The translations under genes and the position numbers were made by a program. Positions 25,594-35,961 of a DNA stretch of 64,000 nucleotides are shown here, piece after piece. How positions within the stretch are numbered: position 1 is the stretch's first letter; each line of letters opens with the position of its first letter. The stretch covers positions 1,195,195 through 1,259,194 of the forward strand of contig NZ_RCNS01000001.1 in assembly GCF_009725995.1 (NCBI RefSeq), given 5' to 3'. The stretch is from Zobellia laminariae. Lineage in GTDB: Bacteria; Bacteroidota; Bacteroidia; Flavobacteriales; Flavobacteriaceae. The notes below the pieces were generated by a model. It saw only the letters and a list, made by a program, of their open reading frames with translations, made no database searches and was not told the origin of the DNA.

Positions 25594-26625
25594 TTATGCA
25601 GGCAAAGCACCCGTTTCTTGCCAGTCTTTAATCCAGTTGGCCATAACCTTTACCCAAGCATCACTTTCGTTCAAACAAGGTATATGCTTGTATTCTTTAC
25701 CACCAGCTTCCTGAAATTGGTGTTGTCCTTCCATAGCGATTTCTTCTAGGGTCTCTAAACAATCGGCAACAAATGCCGGTGTAATGACCGCAAGATTCTT
25801 TATGCCTTCTTTTGGAAAACGTTCAAATTCAAAATCCGTGTATGGCTTTAACCACGGGTCGTTAGGAAGACGCGATTGAAAAGAGTTACTTACTTTATCC
25901 GCAGGAAGGTTCAAATATGCCTTTACAGATTCAGTCGTATCAAAACACTGGTGACGATAACAGGTATTATGTGCCACAGAGTTCGTCTGACAACATTTGC
26001 CATCTATTTTACAATGAAAGCGTGTTGGGTCTGACTTGCGAATATGTCTTTCTGGAATACCGTGGTATGAAAATAAAATATGGTCATAATCAAAACCTTC
26101 AAGACTTTCGGCAATTCGTTCTGAAAGAACACGTATATATTCTGGATTTTTATAAAAAGCAGGAAGCGTAGTCAATTTCATGTTCGGAAAAAGCTTTTCT
26201 TGCTCTTCCATAACTTTTACTACTACCGTTTCATAAGATGACATGGCATAATGCGGATACAAAGGAACTAGTAAAACCTCATCTACACCTTTGTCATTTA
26301 ACTCTTTCAAAGCACCTTTTATAGGCATGCTACCGTAGCGCATTCCTAAAGCTACTGGTATATCTGAATGTTCTTTTACCTTATTGGCAAACCGCTCCGA
26401 AAGGACTATTAATGGAGAACCTTCTTCCCACCAAATTTTGGCGTAAGCTTCAGCAGATTTTTTTGGACGGGTTTGTAGAATAATTCCACGAACCAAAATA
26501 TTACGTAACCAATTAGGCACATCGATCACGCGTTCATCCATTAAAAACTCATCTAAATAAGGCTTAACATCCTTTGCTGTAGGGCTGTCTGGAGAACCCA
26601 AATTAACCAATAAAACTCCTTTCAT
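25594..26625 (-). CDS. hemH: Ferrochelatase
   Basis: The 343-residue protein inserts Fe2+ into protoporphyrin IX, the last step of protoheme synthesis. Family motifs are present: VNLGSPDSPT at the N-terminus, the DYDHILFSYHGIPERHI segment with the catalytic-site His, and the C-terminal PAFVADCLETLEEIAMEG with the metal-path glutamates. The sequence has several cysteines around KCCQTNSVAHNTCYRHQC, a position where some ferrochelatases have an iron-sulfur cluster or extra cysteines; whether a cluster is bound here cannot be told. It is separate from the main heme cluster at 37-44.6 kb. Confidence 0.95.
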   Translation of the reverse strand: MKGVLLVNLGSPDSPTAKDVKPYLDEFLMDERVIDVPNWLRNILVRGIILQTRPKKSAEAYAKIWWEEGSPLIVLSERFANKVKEHSDIPVALGMRYGSMPIKGALKELNDKGVDEVLLVPLYPHYAMSSYETVVVKVMEEQEKLFPNMKLTTLPAFYKNPEYIRVLSERIAESLEGFDYDHILFSYHGIPERHIRKSDPTRFHCKIDGKCCQTNSVAHNTCYRHQCFDTTESVKAYLNLPADKVSNSFQSRLPNDPWLKPYTDFEFERFPKEGIKNLAVITPAFVADCLETLEEIAMEGQHQFQEAGGKEYKHIPCLNESDAWVKVMANWIKDWQETGALPA

Positions 26626-26887
26626 AGTGTAGCAATACTTTTTTTGGTTTGTAAGACAAACTATTTCACAGAACAGAACTTTCAGCTTTACGTGAATATG
26701 GCTATCTTCAAATGCCCATTTACTTGGGCAAATGTATTATTTTAACAAAAATAAGCCTTGAAACTTATCTAAAGTGCATGTTATCAAAATACTTTTTGAT
26801 GCTGTTATAGATAACATCAATTATATAAGCGATTTAGAACTTTTGAATTAAAAAAACAGACTAATATTACCCCTTGAACCATTTGTT

Positions 26888-27964
26888 ATGTTGAACGATT
26901 TTTTTAATGAAAACTATAAATCCCTTCTTTTACTTTTAGGGTCATTGGCCGTTTTATTGGTCGCCTATTTTGTATTGCTCAAAATACTTAGAAGATTTGG
27001 AAAAAACCCAAAGTATTTAATCCCACCTTCTTCAGTAAAAAAAGTTAGTACACCTATTGTTCTTATCCTATTTTCCATATTACTAAGAATGGGCTCTTTA
27101 AGGCAACTACTGGGTCTTAATCATTTTGAATATTACTTTAGAAAAGCCAGTACCCTGCTTTTTATTTTCGCTCTTACTTGGCTTATAATACAAGTGATTA
27201 AAATGGTAAAAGAGCATGTCATGCATACCTATGACATGAATACCGCAAACAATTTGCGCGCCCGAAAAGTAGCTACACAGTTTAATATATTGGAACGGAT
27301 TGTCATTTTCATTATCATTATCCTTGCCTGCGGTATTGCCCTTATGAGCTTTGATAGCATTCGCGAAATTGGCGTAAGCATATTTGCATCCGCAGGGGTT
27401 GCGGGTATTATCATTGGTTTTTCGGCTCAAAAAATGCTTGCTACAATCTTGGCCGGAATTCAAATTGCCATTGCTCAACCCATTAAATTAGATGACGTAG
27501 TAGTGGTTGAAGGTGAGTGGGGCCGAATTGAAGAAATTACACTTACCTACGTTGTGGTAAAAATTTGGGATAAGAGACGTTTGATACTTCCTACGACCTA
27601 TTTTATTGAAAAACCGTTTCAAAACTGGACAAAATCTTCAGCTGATATTTTAGGTACCGTCTTTTTGTACACAGACTATTCTGTTCCACTTGATACCCTA
27701 CGAGAAGAACTTACTAAGGTTCTAAAAAACACTCCTCTTTGGGACGGCGAAGTAAATAATATTCAGGTAACAGATTCCAAGGCGACCCATATTGAAATTA
27801 GAGCACTAATGAGTGCCAAAGACTCCTCTACCGCTTGGGACCTTAGAGTTCATGTTCGTGAAAAATTAATAAGCTTTTTACAACAGAACTATCCAGAAAG
27901 TCTACCCCGTACAAGACTACGTTTAGAAAATATGGAAGCTCCAGAAAATACTACCCTAAAATAG
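26888..27964 (+). CDS. Mechanosensitive ion channel family protein (MscS)
   Basis: The 358-residue protein has an N-terminal membrane segment, further membrane helices to about residue 180, then the conserved pore helix (SIFASAGVAGIIIGFSAQKMLATILAG, glycine/alanine zipper) and the cytoplasmic beta domain (IKLDDVVVVEGEWGRIEEITL, with the VIWDKRR-type loop in WDKRRLILP). It should open under membrane tension to release solutes after osmotic downshock. The ATG is at 26888. It is a single gene. Confidence 0.93.
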   Translation: MLNDFFNENYKSLLLLLGSLAVLLVAYFVLLKILRRFGKNPKYLIPPSSVKKVSTPIVLILFSILLRMGSLRQLLGLNHFEYYFRKASTLLFIFALTWLIIQVIKMVKEHVMHTYDMNTANNLRARKVATQFNILERIVIFIIIILACGIALMSFDSIREIGVSIFASAGVAGIIIGFSAQKMLATILAGIQIAIAQPIKLDDVVVVEGEWGRIEEITLTYVVVKIWDKRRLILPTTYFIEKPFQNWTKSSADILGTVFLYTDYSVPLDTLREELTKVLKNTPLWDGEVNNIQVTDSKATHIEIRALMSAKDSSTAWDLRVHVREKLISFLQQNYPESLPRTRLRLENMEAPENTTLK

Positions 27965-28031
27965 CCGTTATACCTTAAAACCAATATTTATTTTAACGGT
28001 TTATAGGGATATATTGCACAAGGCACTTTTC

Positions 28032-28039
28032 TACTTTTG
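28032..28039 (+). promoter_or_regulatory. Candidate -7 box for the GumN-family gene
   Basis: TACTTTTG matches TAnnTTTG and lies 64 bp before the ATG at 28104. A matching -33 element is not clear. Confidence 0.35.
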
Positions 28040-28103
28040 TACAAAGCGCCCATTTTCAGGTACATAACTGAAGTATTGAGCATTCCCTCACCAAAAAACA
28101 TTT

Positions 28104-31100
28104 ATGCGACTCGTATCGATTTTTCTTTTGCTTATTTCTTTCTCGGTCCAGGCCCAAGAAAAAAATAGCCTTCTATGGGAAATTTCAGGAAACGGCTTAC
28201 AAGAGTCATCCTACTTGTACGGAACCATGCACGTCAGTAAAAAAATTGCTTTTAGGCTAGATGATGTCTTTTTTGATGCTTTGGATAAAAGTGACATGGT
28301 TGCCCTAGAATCCGACCCAGGTCTTTGGCTGGAAAAAGATAATCTAACAGGCTCTAGCCCATACGGTTCTGAGGCTGGTTTTGTTACCAAAGGTTTTTAT
28401 GCCCGATCTTTTAAAGTAGAAAATCCTAGAAAAGAGATATTGGGTGCATATTTGGCTTACGAAGACCGCATCGTGAACAATATTCTATACCGTACCAATG
28501 AGTTTTCTCAGAATTTTGAAGAAGAAACTTATCTTGATATGTTCATTTATCAGGCCGGCAGAAAGTTCAACAAACCTATTATTGCTTTAGAAGATATGGA
28601 AGAGTCTGCCGCTCTCGTAGGCAGGGCCAGTCTAAATGCAGTCAAACAAAAGCCAGATGAGTGGCTTCAAAAGAAAATGCAGCAATCGGACCCTATGTTC
28701 TTACTTCAAGATGCATATAGGGAACGGAATATAGCTCTATTAGATTCTATTGACCGAGCCATGTACACACCACATTACATGAAGAACATGTTGTTCATAC
28801 GCAACGCCAATATGGCCGAACGCATGGATTCTGTTATGCGAAAAGGGAAAGTCTTTACAGGTATAGGGGCCGCACATTTACCGGGAGACCAAGGTGTTAT
28901 TTCGCTCCTGCGAAAAAAAGGATATACCGTAAAGCCCTTATTATCAAAAGCGACGTCTAGGGGTAAAAAGCTGAAACTTAAATTTGAACAAAAAAAACGT
29001 CAAAACGAATACAGCTCCTATGGTCCTGAAGACGATTTTTTCAGTGTAGACCTGCCTAATAAATTATACCCGATTTCTGATATTGGTAAGACTACCTATG
29101 TTTCGCCTGACTTAGCAAACGGTAGTTTTGTAGTTATTAACCGGATTCCTACTTACTCTTTTTTAAAGAACGATGCCCTGTTTTCGTTAGAAGAAATAGA
29201 CAAACTCCTTTTTGAAAACATTCCCGGTAAAATACTGGAAAAAAAGTCGATTAAAAACGGTCAGTTCAGAGGGCTTGATATTAAGAACTTGCTGAAAAAT
29301 GGAGACCACCAACGGTATCAAATTTTTGAAACTCCTTTGGAGCTTGTCATCATAAAAATGGGCGGCGAAGGTGATTATGTTACCAAATTTTCAGACAACG
29401 TTTTTAATAGTTTAAAGTTTAGAACGGATTCTGTTCAGGGATCTAAAGTAATTTCTTCTATATATGAAGATTTTGAGGTTCAGATGCCCGCACTTTATAG
29501 CTTTACAAATCGCAGTAGAAGCGGTAATCGTTGGGTTGAAGGTTATGATTCAATTACTGATAATTATTACTTTCTTCGCAGATCTGTTTTGAATGACTTT
29601 AATTTTATTGAAGTTGATACTTTTGAATTAAAACAAATACAGAAGCGTTTTTATCAGGATTTAAAACTGAAGCCAGAATATGACTTATACAAAGGCAGGA
29701 GCCTTACCTCATCTGCTGTAATTGACCACAAGACCAAAAAACGTTTATACCTTATGACCACGTTGCGCAGAGGAGAATACTTTCTGCTAGGTATGGTAGG
29801 GAAAAACGAAAAAGAGGCTGCCTTGTTTTTTGAATCTTTCAAAATAAAGGATAGTAAAGCACAGAAACCTTTTAAAACTGTTGTTGATACTGCTTTGTAC
29901 TTCACCACCAAAAGCACGGTGAAACCTCCAAAATTTGTGGAAAGCAGCACTAGTTATTACAATGGTGCTCCAAAAACAAAACCATATGACGCGTTTCATA
30001 AAAAAACCATTTACAAAAATGACAACGGCGAAGCTGTATCTGTAGAACTAAACAAATCTCATGATTTTTTGATGTTCAGAAATTTAGATTCAGCTTGGGC
30101 TTTACGCAAGAAACTGTACGCCCATAAAAAGTATGTCATAATTAACGAAGAGACTAAAAGCTCTCCAAAAGGGTATCACGAATTACAAATGACACTTGCC
30201 GATACAGCAAGTACACGGGGTGTTTTAGTGAAGAATATTTTGAAAGACGGACTTCTTTACGAATTAAAAGCCGTAGTTGATACCATTGAAAAACCAAGTA
30301 CTTTCATTACCGAATTCTTCACCAATTTTGTACCGAAGGATACTGTGATAGGTCGAGATTTGTTTGAAGATAAAGTGCCTGAATTCTTCAAAGCATTGGA
30401 CACTAATGATAGCATTGCCCTTGATGGGTATAGATTTATAAAATTCGAAACCAAACATGCCAATGCTCTTAAGAAGCATATTTCAGAGTTTGATTTAAGT
30501 AATGGCGAACGACAAATTCAGCTGCACCTTATACGGGAATTAGCGGAGTTAAAAGATATTGACCTTACAGAATTCTATAAAAGTTTTTACGCCAAAGCTT
30601 ATAACAACTCCACCGCACAGGCAGTATTGCTTCAAGAAATTGCCAAAAAATCTGATGAAGCCTCAACAAAGCTATTATTAGAATTAATGGAAACCGATCT
30701 ACCTCTGCTTTCCAATACGTTTAACATCAGCCTTATTTTTAAACCCTATCGCAAGAACTTAGAATTAGCAAAAAAACTATATCCAAAACTATTGGATTAC
30801 AGTTCTATTCCCGAATACAAGGAACCTATTTTCTCGTTGCTCTCTGAATTATTGACAAGCAACACTATAAAACCTAAACTATATAAAAAGTATAAAACAC
30901 AGATTTTAAACGATGCTAAAACGCTAATCAAAAGACAACTTAGCAGAGACCTATCAAATACGCACAATGACTTCTATAACCCTCGTACCAGTAGAACCAA
31001 CACCTCTTTATTAGAAGACTATGTTACGCTCCTCTACCCTTACATTACTGATAAATCCGTAGAACAATTTTTTAATCAAATTTCACTGGTTGAAGACCCA

Positions 31101-31628
31101 GGTGTACAAGCTACTTACCTATCCCAACTTCTGAGTAACGGAAAACCTGTTTCACAACAGAAGTTAACCGCTTTGGCTTCCGATATAAACGGCAGACTAC
31201 CATTATTTAATAAATTGAAAAAAGCTAATGTTTTAAGTCATTTTCCAACAGCATATAATTCACAACAATATTTAGCAGAGGCTCTTCTTTTTGAAGGTTC
31301 AAAATATAATGGCCTTAAAGACTCTGTTGTTTTTGTAGCTCAAAAATCGTTACAACTTAAAGAGAAGCAATACACTGGATACTACTTCAAAAAGCGGAAT
31401 AAAGAAGATTACGACAAGAACTTCTCTATGTACCTTTTGATATTCGATAATGAAAAAGGCCTTCAAACTCACCCTTTTTATGAGAGTGACGCTATGCGTA
31501 TTGAAGATACGGACCGAGATAAAGATGTCATTGAATACCTCACCGAAGCCTTTGAACTTAAAGACAGAAAACGAGCAGATATTTACAGACCCCATGGCTA
31601 TGGCATGTATGGCCATCATGGGTTATAA
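28104..31628 (+). CDS. Large TraB/GumN family protein, 1174 aa
   Basis: A signal peptide (MRLVSIFLLLISFSVQAQ) is followed by a TraB/GumN domain at about 22-285, with the two GxxH motifs seen as YLYGTMHVSKK and GAAHLPGDQGV. After it come about 880 residues of alpha/beta and then helical repeat-like sequence that I do not recognise. GumN-type domains are thought to be metal-dependent proteases or ligand-binding domains (Tiki-like), which is not proven for bacteria. The protein should be periplasmic or outer-membrane attached. Most family members are about 300 residues, so the C-terminal part is a large extension. The next gene follows after 28 nt, so they are probably co-transcribed. Confidence 0.85.
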   Translation: MRLVSIFLLLISFSVQAQEKNSLLWEISGNGLQESSYLYGTMHVSKKIAFRLDDVFFDALDKSDMVALESDPGLWLEKDNLTGSSPYGSEAGFVTKGFYARSFKVENPRKEILGAYLAYEDRIVNNILYRTNEFSQNFEEETYLDMFIYQAGRKFNKPIIALEDMEESAALVGRASLNAVKQKPDEWLQKKMQQSDPMFLLQDAYRERNIALLDSIDRAMYTPHYMKNMLFIRNANMAERMDSVMRKGKVFTGIGAAHLPGDQGVISLLRKKGYTVKPLLSKATSRGKKLKLKFEQKKRQNEYSSYGPEDDFFSVDLPNKLYPISDIGKTTYVSPDLANGSFVVINRIPTYSFLKNDALFSLEEIDKLLFENIPGKILEKKSIKNGQFRGLDIKNLLKNGDHQRYQIFETPLELVIIKMGGEGDYVTKFSDNVFNSLKFRTDSVQGSKVISSIYEDFEVQMPALYSFTNRSRSGNRWVEGYDSITDNYYFLRRSVLNDFNFIEVDTFELKQIQKRFYQDLKLKPEYDLYKGRSLTSSAVIDHKTKKRLYLMTTLRRGEYFLLGMVGKNEKEAALFFESFKIKDSKAQKPFKTVVDTALYFTTKSTVKPPKFVESSTSYYNGAPKTKPYDAFHKKTIYKNDNGEAVSVELNKSHDFLMFRNLDSAWALRKKLYAHKKYVIINEETKSSPKGYHELQMTLADTASTRGVLVKNILKDGLLYELKAVVDTIEKPSTFITEFFTNFVPKDTVIGRDLFEDKVPEFFKALDTNDSIALDGYRFIKFETKHANALKKHISEFDLSNGERQIQLHLIRELAELKDIDLTEFYKSFYAKAYNNSTAQAVLLQEIAKKSDEASTKLLLELMETDLPLLSNTFNISLIFKPYRKNLELAKKLYPKLLDYSSIPEYKEPIFSLLSELLTSNTIKPKLYKKYKTQILNDAKTLIKRQLSRDLSNTHNDFYNPRTSRTNTSLLEDYVTLLYPYITDKSVEQFFNQISLVEDPGVQATYLSQLLSNGKPVSQQKLTALASDINGRLPLFNKLKKANVLSHFPTAYNSQQYLAEALLFEGSKYNGLKDSVVFVAQKSLQLKEKQYTGYYFKKRNKEDYDKNFSMYLLIFDNEKGLQTHPFYESDAMRIEDTDRDKDVIEYLTEAFELKDRKRADIYRPHGYGMYGHHGL

Positions 31629-31656
31629 AATTGTATTTTTACTTTAAATTCGTACT

Positions 31657-32502
31657 ATGTCCAAATTTGGTCTTTTTTTATTACTTACACTAACAACAAC
31701 CCAATGCTTCTGCCAACAAATTACTTGCTCACCAGCAGATAAACAAGCTGTAGAAAACAAGTTGATTACTATTGATGGCTTATTAGAGAATGACTTTGGA
31801 AAAACCATAGTGGCTATTGGGAAAACGTTTATGGATACGCCCTATGTTGCCAAAACATTAGAGATTGGCGATACAGAAACTTTGGTGATCAACTTACAAG
31901 GTTTAGATTGTACCACCTATGTAGAGAATGTCCTTGCATTTGGCCTGATGTTAAAAAATGGAGAATCTAGCTTTGATGATTTCACGGAGACTCTAGAAAG
32001 CATTCGTTATAAAGACGGTGAGCTTGATGGATATGCGTCTCGTCTACATTACTTTTCAGAATGGATTGCCAACAATGAAAAGAAAGGGCTACTAAAGGAT
32101 ATTACTGCTGAAATTGGGGGTAAGGAAATTACCAAGCCCATCAATTTTATGAGTACGCATCGTGACCTTTATCCTTTTTTAAAGGATGACAAGAATTTTG
32201 AAAAAGTAAAGGCTTCTGAAAACTACCTCAACAATCAACCCATTTGTATTTTGGCGCAAGATGAGATTGCAGCCAATGAACATTTAATTCAAACAGGAGA
32301 TATCATAGCTTTGACTACATCAATTAACGGATTGGACATTACCCACACCGGGATTGCCACAAGAGAGAAAGATGGCCGCATTCATTTGCTACATGCTTCA
32401 ACAGGTTCTATGAAAGTAGAAGTCTCCAAAAAACCCCTTGCTGAATACCTAAAGAAAATTAAGAAAAATACGGGTATTATGGTGGCTAGACCTATCAATT
32501 AA
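31657..32502 (+). CDS. DUF1460 family protein, predicted cell-wall amidase/peptidase
   Basis: The 281-residue protein has a signal peptide (residues 1-20, ending CFCQQ). The DUF1460 domain has an NlpC/P60-like papain fold: the cysteine region GLDCTTYVENVLAFG, an early His/Asp region THRDLYPF, and the histidine region GDIIALT...HTGIATR and HLLHASTGSMKVEV. The crystal structures of family members resemble N-acetylmuramoyl-L-alanine amidases or gamma-D-glutamyl peptidases, so peptidoglycan is the likely substrate in the periplasm. It lies 28 nt behind the GumN-family gene on the same strand. The 190-bp gap after it shows no terminator I can support. Confidence 0.87.
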   Translation: MSKFGLFLLLTLTTTQCFCQQITCSPADKQAVENKLITIDGLLENDFGKTIVAIGKTFMDTPYVAKTLEIGDTETLVINLQGLDCTTYVENVLAFGLMLKNGESSFDDFTETLESIRYKDGELDGYASRLHYFSEWIANNEKKGLLKDITAEIGGKEITKPINFMSTHRDLYPFLKDDKNFEKVKASENYLNNQPICILAQDEIAANEHLIQTGDIIALTTSINGLDITHTGIATREKDGRIHLLHASTGSMKVEVSKKPLAEYLKKIKKNTGIMVARPIN

Positions 32503-32693
32503 GTCTTCAAAAACACCAACCTGAACCGACTGCCCAGTTTGTTCTAATCAAATCCTTGCGCCCAACAACAGTTATTCCGTTTTTCACCGAAAGTTTCATA
32601 ACACTCGCCTACTCCATGATAACTGGTACTTTCAATAACGCTTCATTAGACTGACTACTCGGTCGGTTTTACAGACATTGGCCGATTACAAAA

Positions 32694-35600
32694 TTATCGC
32701 CCTAAACAATACATTAACCCACCCAATAAATGGTCTCTAAAATCCGGTTCGTCATAAGATGCGTTGGAATGCCCTCCTCCCGTGTAGAAAGCTCTTCCAC
32801 CATCATAGGTATGATACCATGAGAACGGATGACTTGCTCCATTTGTTCCGCCGTTGTATGTAGATTCATCCAAAAGTATTAACGGATTGATACCACTATA
32901 GATATCTTTAAAATTATACCACTCTTCTGTCCGCACCCAATTTAATGGTAAGCGGGAAGTAGAACTATGATTGCTATCTATCACATTTAATGTTGCTTCT
33001 TGTATACTCGGGTGACCATCAAAATAAGCTCCTACAAGTTCACCGTACCAAGACCAATTATATTCAGTATCTGTTGCGGCATGTACGCCCATGTAACTAC
33101 CTCCAGATTGAATGTACCTCTCAAAAGCAATTTGCTGGGTCGCATTCAAAACATCCCCTGTAGTGTTTAGAAACACCACAGTCTTGTATCGACTTAAATT
33201 ATTAAAAGTGAAATCGGTTGCATCTTCCGTTTGGTCAACTTCAAAATTATTGGCCGCACCTAAAGCATTGAAAGTAGATATTCCTTTTTCAATAGAACCA
33301 TGACGGAATTCAGCTGTTTTAGTAAATACCAGAATCCTATCTACCGTTTGCTCTTCCTCTAATGTAGAGATAGTAAGCGTTTCACTCTGTTGTGATTCGT
33401 TTTGAGCAGCGTCCGTAGCCGAAACATTAAAACTATACTCTGTATTTGATGCTAATCCATTTACAACAGAGCTAGTGGCGGTAGCAGCCTTAACTCTTTG
33501 TCCGTTTTGGTAGATAATATATTCGGTCACACCTATATTATCCGTTGCGGCACCCCATTGTAGATTGATACTGTTTTCTGTAACCTCTCCTGCCATCAAA
33601 CTTGCTGGAGTAGATGGCAGAACATCATCTACATACACCTCTGCTTCGGTTGTTAATTCCAAAAGAGGGCTTTGTTTTGATTCATTTTCAGCTTCATCTA
33701 TAGCAGAAACAGAAAAAGTATATTCCGTTCCAGGTTCTAAGTTTAATGCCTGATAAGCAGTTTTAGTTGCCATGGCCAGAAACACGCCGTTCTGAAATAC
33801 TCGATAACCAGAGACTCCAACATTATCCCCGGATGCTTCCCAATTCAAATCTACAGTAGTTTGGGTAACTTCTCCCGCCATTAAACTAGTTGGAATAGAT
33901 GGTGCGACATCATCTACATACACCTCTGCTTCGGTTGTCAATTCCAAAAGAGCGCTTTGTTTTGATTCATTTTGAGCTTCATCTATAGCAGAAACAAAAA
34001 AAGTATATTCCGTTCCTGGTTCTAAGTTTACTGCCTGATAAGCAGTTTTGGTTGCCATAGCCAGAAACAAGCCGTTCTGAAATATTCGATAACCAGAGAC
34101 TCCAACGTTATCCGTGGAAGCCTCCCAATTTAAATCTATAGTAGTTTGGGTAATTTCATCAGAACTCAAGGATTGTGGTACTGTGGGCGCGGTGACATCT
34201 GTGGCTTTTTGTTCTGCTATTTCCACTTCGGTTCTAACTAAAACAGCTTCGCTTTGCTGAGATTCATTTTGAGCTTCATCCGTTGCGGAAACAGAAAATG
34301 TATACTCCGTATCAGCGGAAAGATTTTCTACCGAATAGTTCGTTTCGGTAGAAGTATCTATTAATTTTTCACCTTGAAAAATCTGATAGTTAGCTACACC
34401 TATACTATCAACTGAAGCTTCCCAAGTCAATTTTATAGAAGAAGAAGTAAGCGTATCGATTTTTATACTTTTAGGTACAGTAGGCGCTATGGTATCTTTG
34501 AAAACTACCCTTTCACCTAATGTTGTAAAATTTAAGGGATTGCTCTTATTCGACTTGTTTCCTAAATCGTCTATTACCGCAACCGAGAAACTATATGCTG
34601 TATTGGGAATCAAATTCTCAGCTACATACTCGGGTTTAGTGGTATTTGCTACCAGAACGGTATCTATATAAACAGTATACTCAGAAACCTTAACGCTATC
34701 ATTCTCCGCAGACCAAGTAAAACTGGCCATAATAGAGCCTAATTCAGCAATCTGTAAATTTTTAGGAGCTCCAAGCGCAATACTATCTGTCTCTACTTCT
34801 TTAATAGTGCTAACAAAAAGTGCCTCGCTGCGCATTGATTCGTTTTCGGCTGCATCTGAAGCACTCACTCGGAAACCATATTCAGTACCTGCTTCCAAAT
34901 TTTCTAACAAGTACAACGTATCGGTAACTTTGGCTATGTGTGTAGTATCATTATAAATGGTATATCCCGTGACCCCAACACTATCAGCAGCAGCATTCCA
35001 GGCCAACTTTATACTGTTAATCTGAATGTCATTAGCTTTTAAACCTGTAGGTACCGTTGGTGCAATGGTGTCCTGTTCTTGTATATTCACAAGTGGCGTT
35101 TCAACTTCTAAAACATTACTTGGTTTTGACTCCTTCCCCTTTAAATCTACTGCTGCCACACTAAATTTATAGCTTTCTCCCGCAATCAGGTCAGTTACTT
35201 TATATGACTTGGTATTAACATTACCAATCTGAAGAGTATCTTGAAATACCCTATATTCTTTAACTACCGATGCATTGATTTCCAATTCCCATTTCAGTTC
35301 AACAGAATTTGTCAAAACCTTACCCAAGGACAACAACGGTGATCGTAAAATTGAACTAAAACCTCCAATACTATCATTTTTGACTATCGTATCCTCTACT
35401 ATAATTGCTTCTGTAAGGACTTTTATTTGCTCACTGAATTTAGAATTATTCCCAGCAGCATCTGCAGCACGAACTGCGAAAGTATATTCCGTAGCTGGTT
35501 TCAAATTCTTTGCCTCATATGTAATAATAGAATCTCTTGCTACCTCTACGCTATCTTGGTAAACCGCGTACTGCACAACTTTTACGTTGTCCTTTGAAGC

Positions 35601-35789
35601 TTTCCAAGTAACAGTTATAGATGAATCCGTAACCTGAACGGTTTCTAGTTTTTCTGGAGGAAGAGGAGCCTCAACATCTGGCGCAATGGCAACAGTATCG
35701 TCACTCTTGTCCTTGTCACAGGCAATAAAAAATAATAAAATGCACATAAAAAGTGCGGAAAGTGTACCGATAATGGGTCTTTCTTTCAT
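32694..35789 (-). CDS. Lipoprotein with eight fibronectin III repeats and a ThuA-like domain
   Basis: The 1031-residue lipoprotein signal ends LFFIAC with Cys24 as the lipidated residue. Then come eight fibronectin type III repeats of about 90-95 residues (about 40-128, 148-235, 240-335, 336-430, 435-525, 528-620, 621-715, 716-812), each with the W and Y.(V/I) strands and YTFSVSA-type ends. The C-terminal ThuA-like domain (about 816-1031) has ILVFTKTAEFRHGSI and GGSYMGVHAATDTEYNW. ThuA (trehalose utilisation) domains are common in Bacteroidetes exported sugar-related proteins, often beside Gfo/Idh proteins, and may bind or modify sugars. It is anchored at the cell surface or periplasm. Repeats 7 and 8 are nearly identical in DNA to their neighbours (33580-34149), showing recent duplication. 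It is a single gene. Confidence 0.88.
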   Translation of the reverse strand: MKERPIIGTLSALFMCILLFFIACDKDKSDDTVAIAPDVEAPLPPEKLETVQVTDSSITVTWKASKDNVKVVQYAVYQDSVEVARDSIITYEAKNLKPATEYTFAVRAADAAGNNSKFSEQIKVLTEAIIVEDTIVKNDSIGGFSSILRSPLLSLGKVLTNSVELKWELEINASVVKEYRVFQDTLQIGNVNTKSYKVTDLIAGESYKFSVAAVDLKGKESKPSNVLEVETPLVNIQEQDTIAPTVPTGLKANDIQINSIKLAWNAAADSVGVTGYTIYNDTTHIAKVTDTLYLLENLEAGTEYGFRVSASDAAENESMRSEALFVSTIKEVETDSIALGAPKNLQIAELGSIMASFTWSAENDSVKVSEYTVYIDTVLVANTTKPEYVAENLIPNTAYSFSVAVIDDLGNKSNKSNPLNFTTLGERVVFKDTIAPTVPKSIKIDTLTSSSIKLTWEASVDSIGVANYQIFQGEKLIDTSTETNYSVENLSADTEYTFSVSATDEAQNESQQSEAVLVRTEVEIAEQKATDVTAPTVPQSLSSDEITQTTIDLNWEASTDNVGVSGYRIFQNGLFLAMATKTAYQAVNLEPGTEYTFFVSAIDEAQNESKQSALLELTTEAEVYVDDVAPSIPTSLMAGEVTQTTVDLNWEASGDNVGVSGYRVFQNGVFLAMATKTAYQALNLEPGTEYTFSVSAIDEAENESKQSPLLELTTEAEVYVDDVLPSTPASLMAGEVTENSINLQWGAATDNIGVTEYIIYQNGQRVKAATATSSVVNGLASNTEYSFNVSATDAAQNESQQSETLTISTLEEEQTVDRILVFTKTAEFRHGSIEKGISTFNALGAANNFEVDQTEDATDFTFNNLSRYKTVVFLNTTGDVLNATQQIAFERYIQSGGSYMGVHAATDTEYNWSWYGELVGAYFDGHPSIQEATLNVIDSNHSSTSRLPLNWVRTEEWYNFKDIYSGINPLILLDESTYNGGTNGASHPFSWYHTYDGGRAFYTGGGHSNASYDEPDFRDHLLGGLMYCLGR
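33580..34149. repeat. Tandem 285-bp repeat inside the fibronectin III gene
   Basis: Two adjacent 285-bp segments (33580-33864 and 33865-34149), one FN3 module of 95 codons each, are nearly identical in sequence with only scattered differences. The anchor ACATCATCT recurs at 33622 and 33907, exactly 285 bp apart. It is an in-frame, recent module duplication. Confidence 0.9.
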
Positions 35790-35961
35790 TTTCTAGGGGG
35801 GACGCTTTAAGTAAATTTCTAGCTATAGTTTCTCATCAACAAAATTCAGAAAATTTATTGATGAAAATAAGCCTTAACACTAAGTTTATTAACAAAATAG
35901 CACACATGACAAATCGGTCTATCCAAATTGATAACACGGTATAATTTAAGCGGAAGAATGA

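Noticed and set aside
26779..26816. Inverted repeat TGTTATC...GATAACA before the MscS gene
   Set aside because: Short arms with a long gap in AT-rich sequence are likely to be chance.
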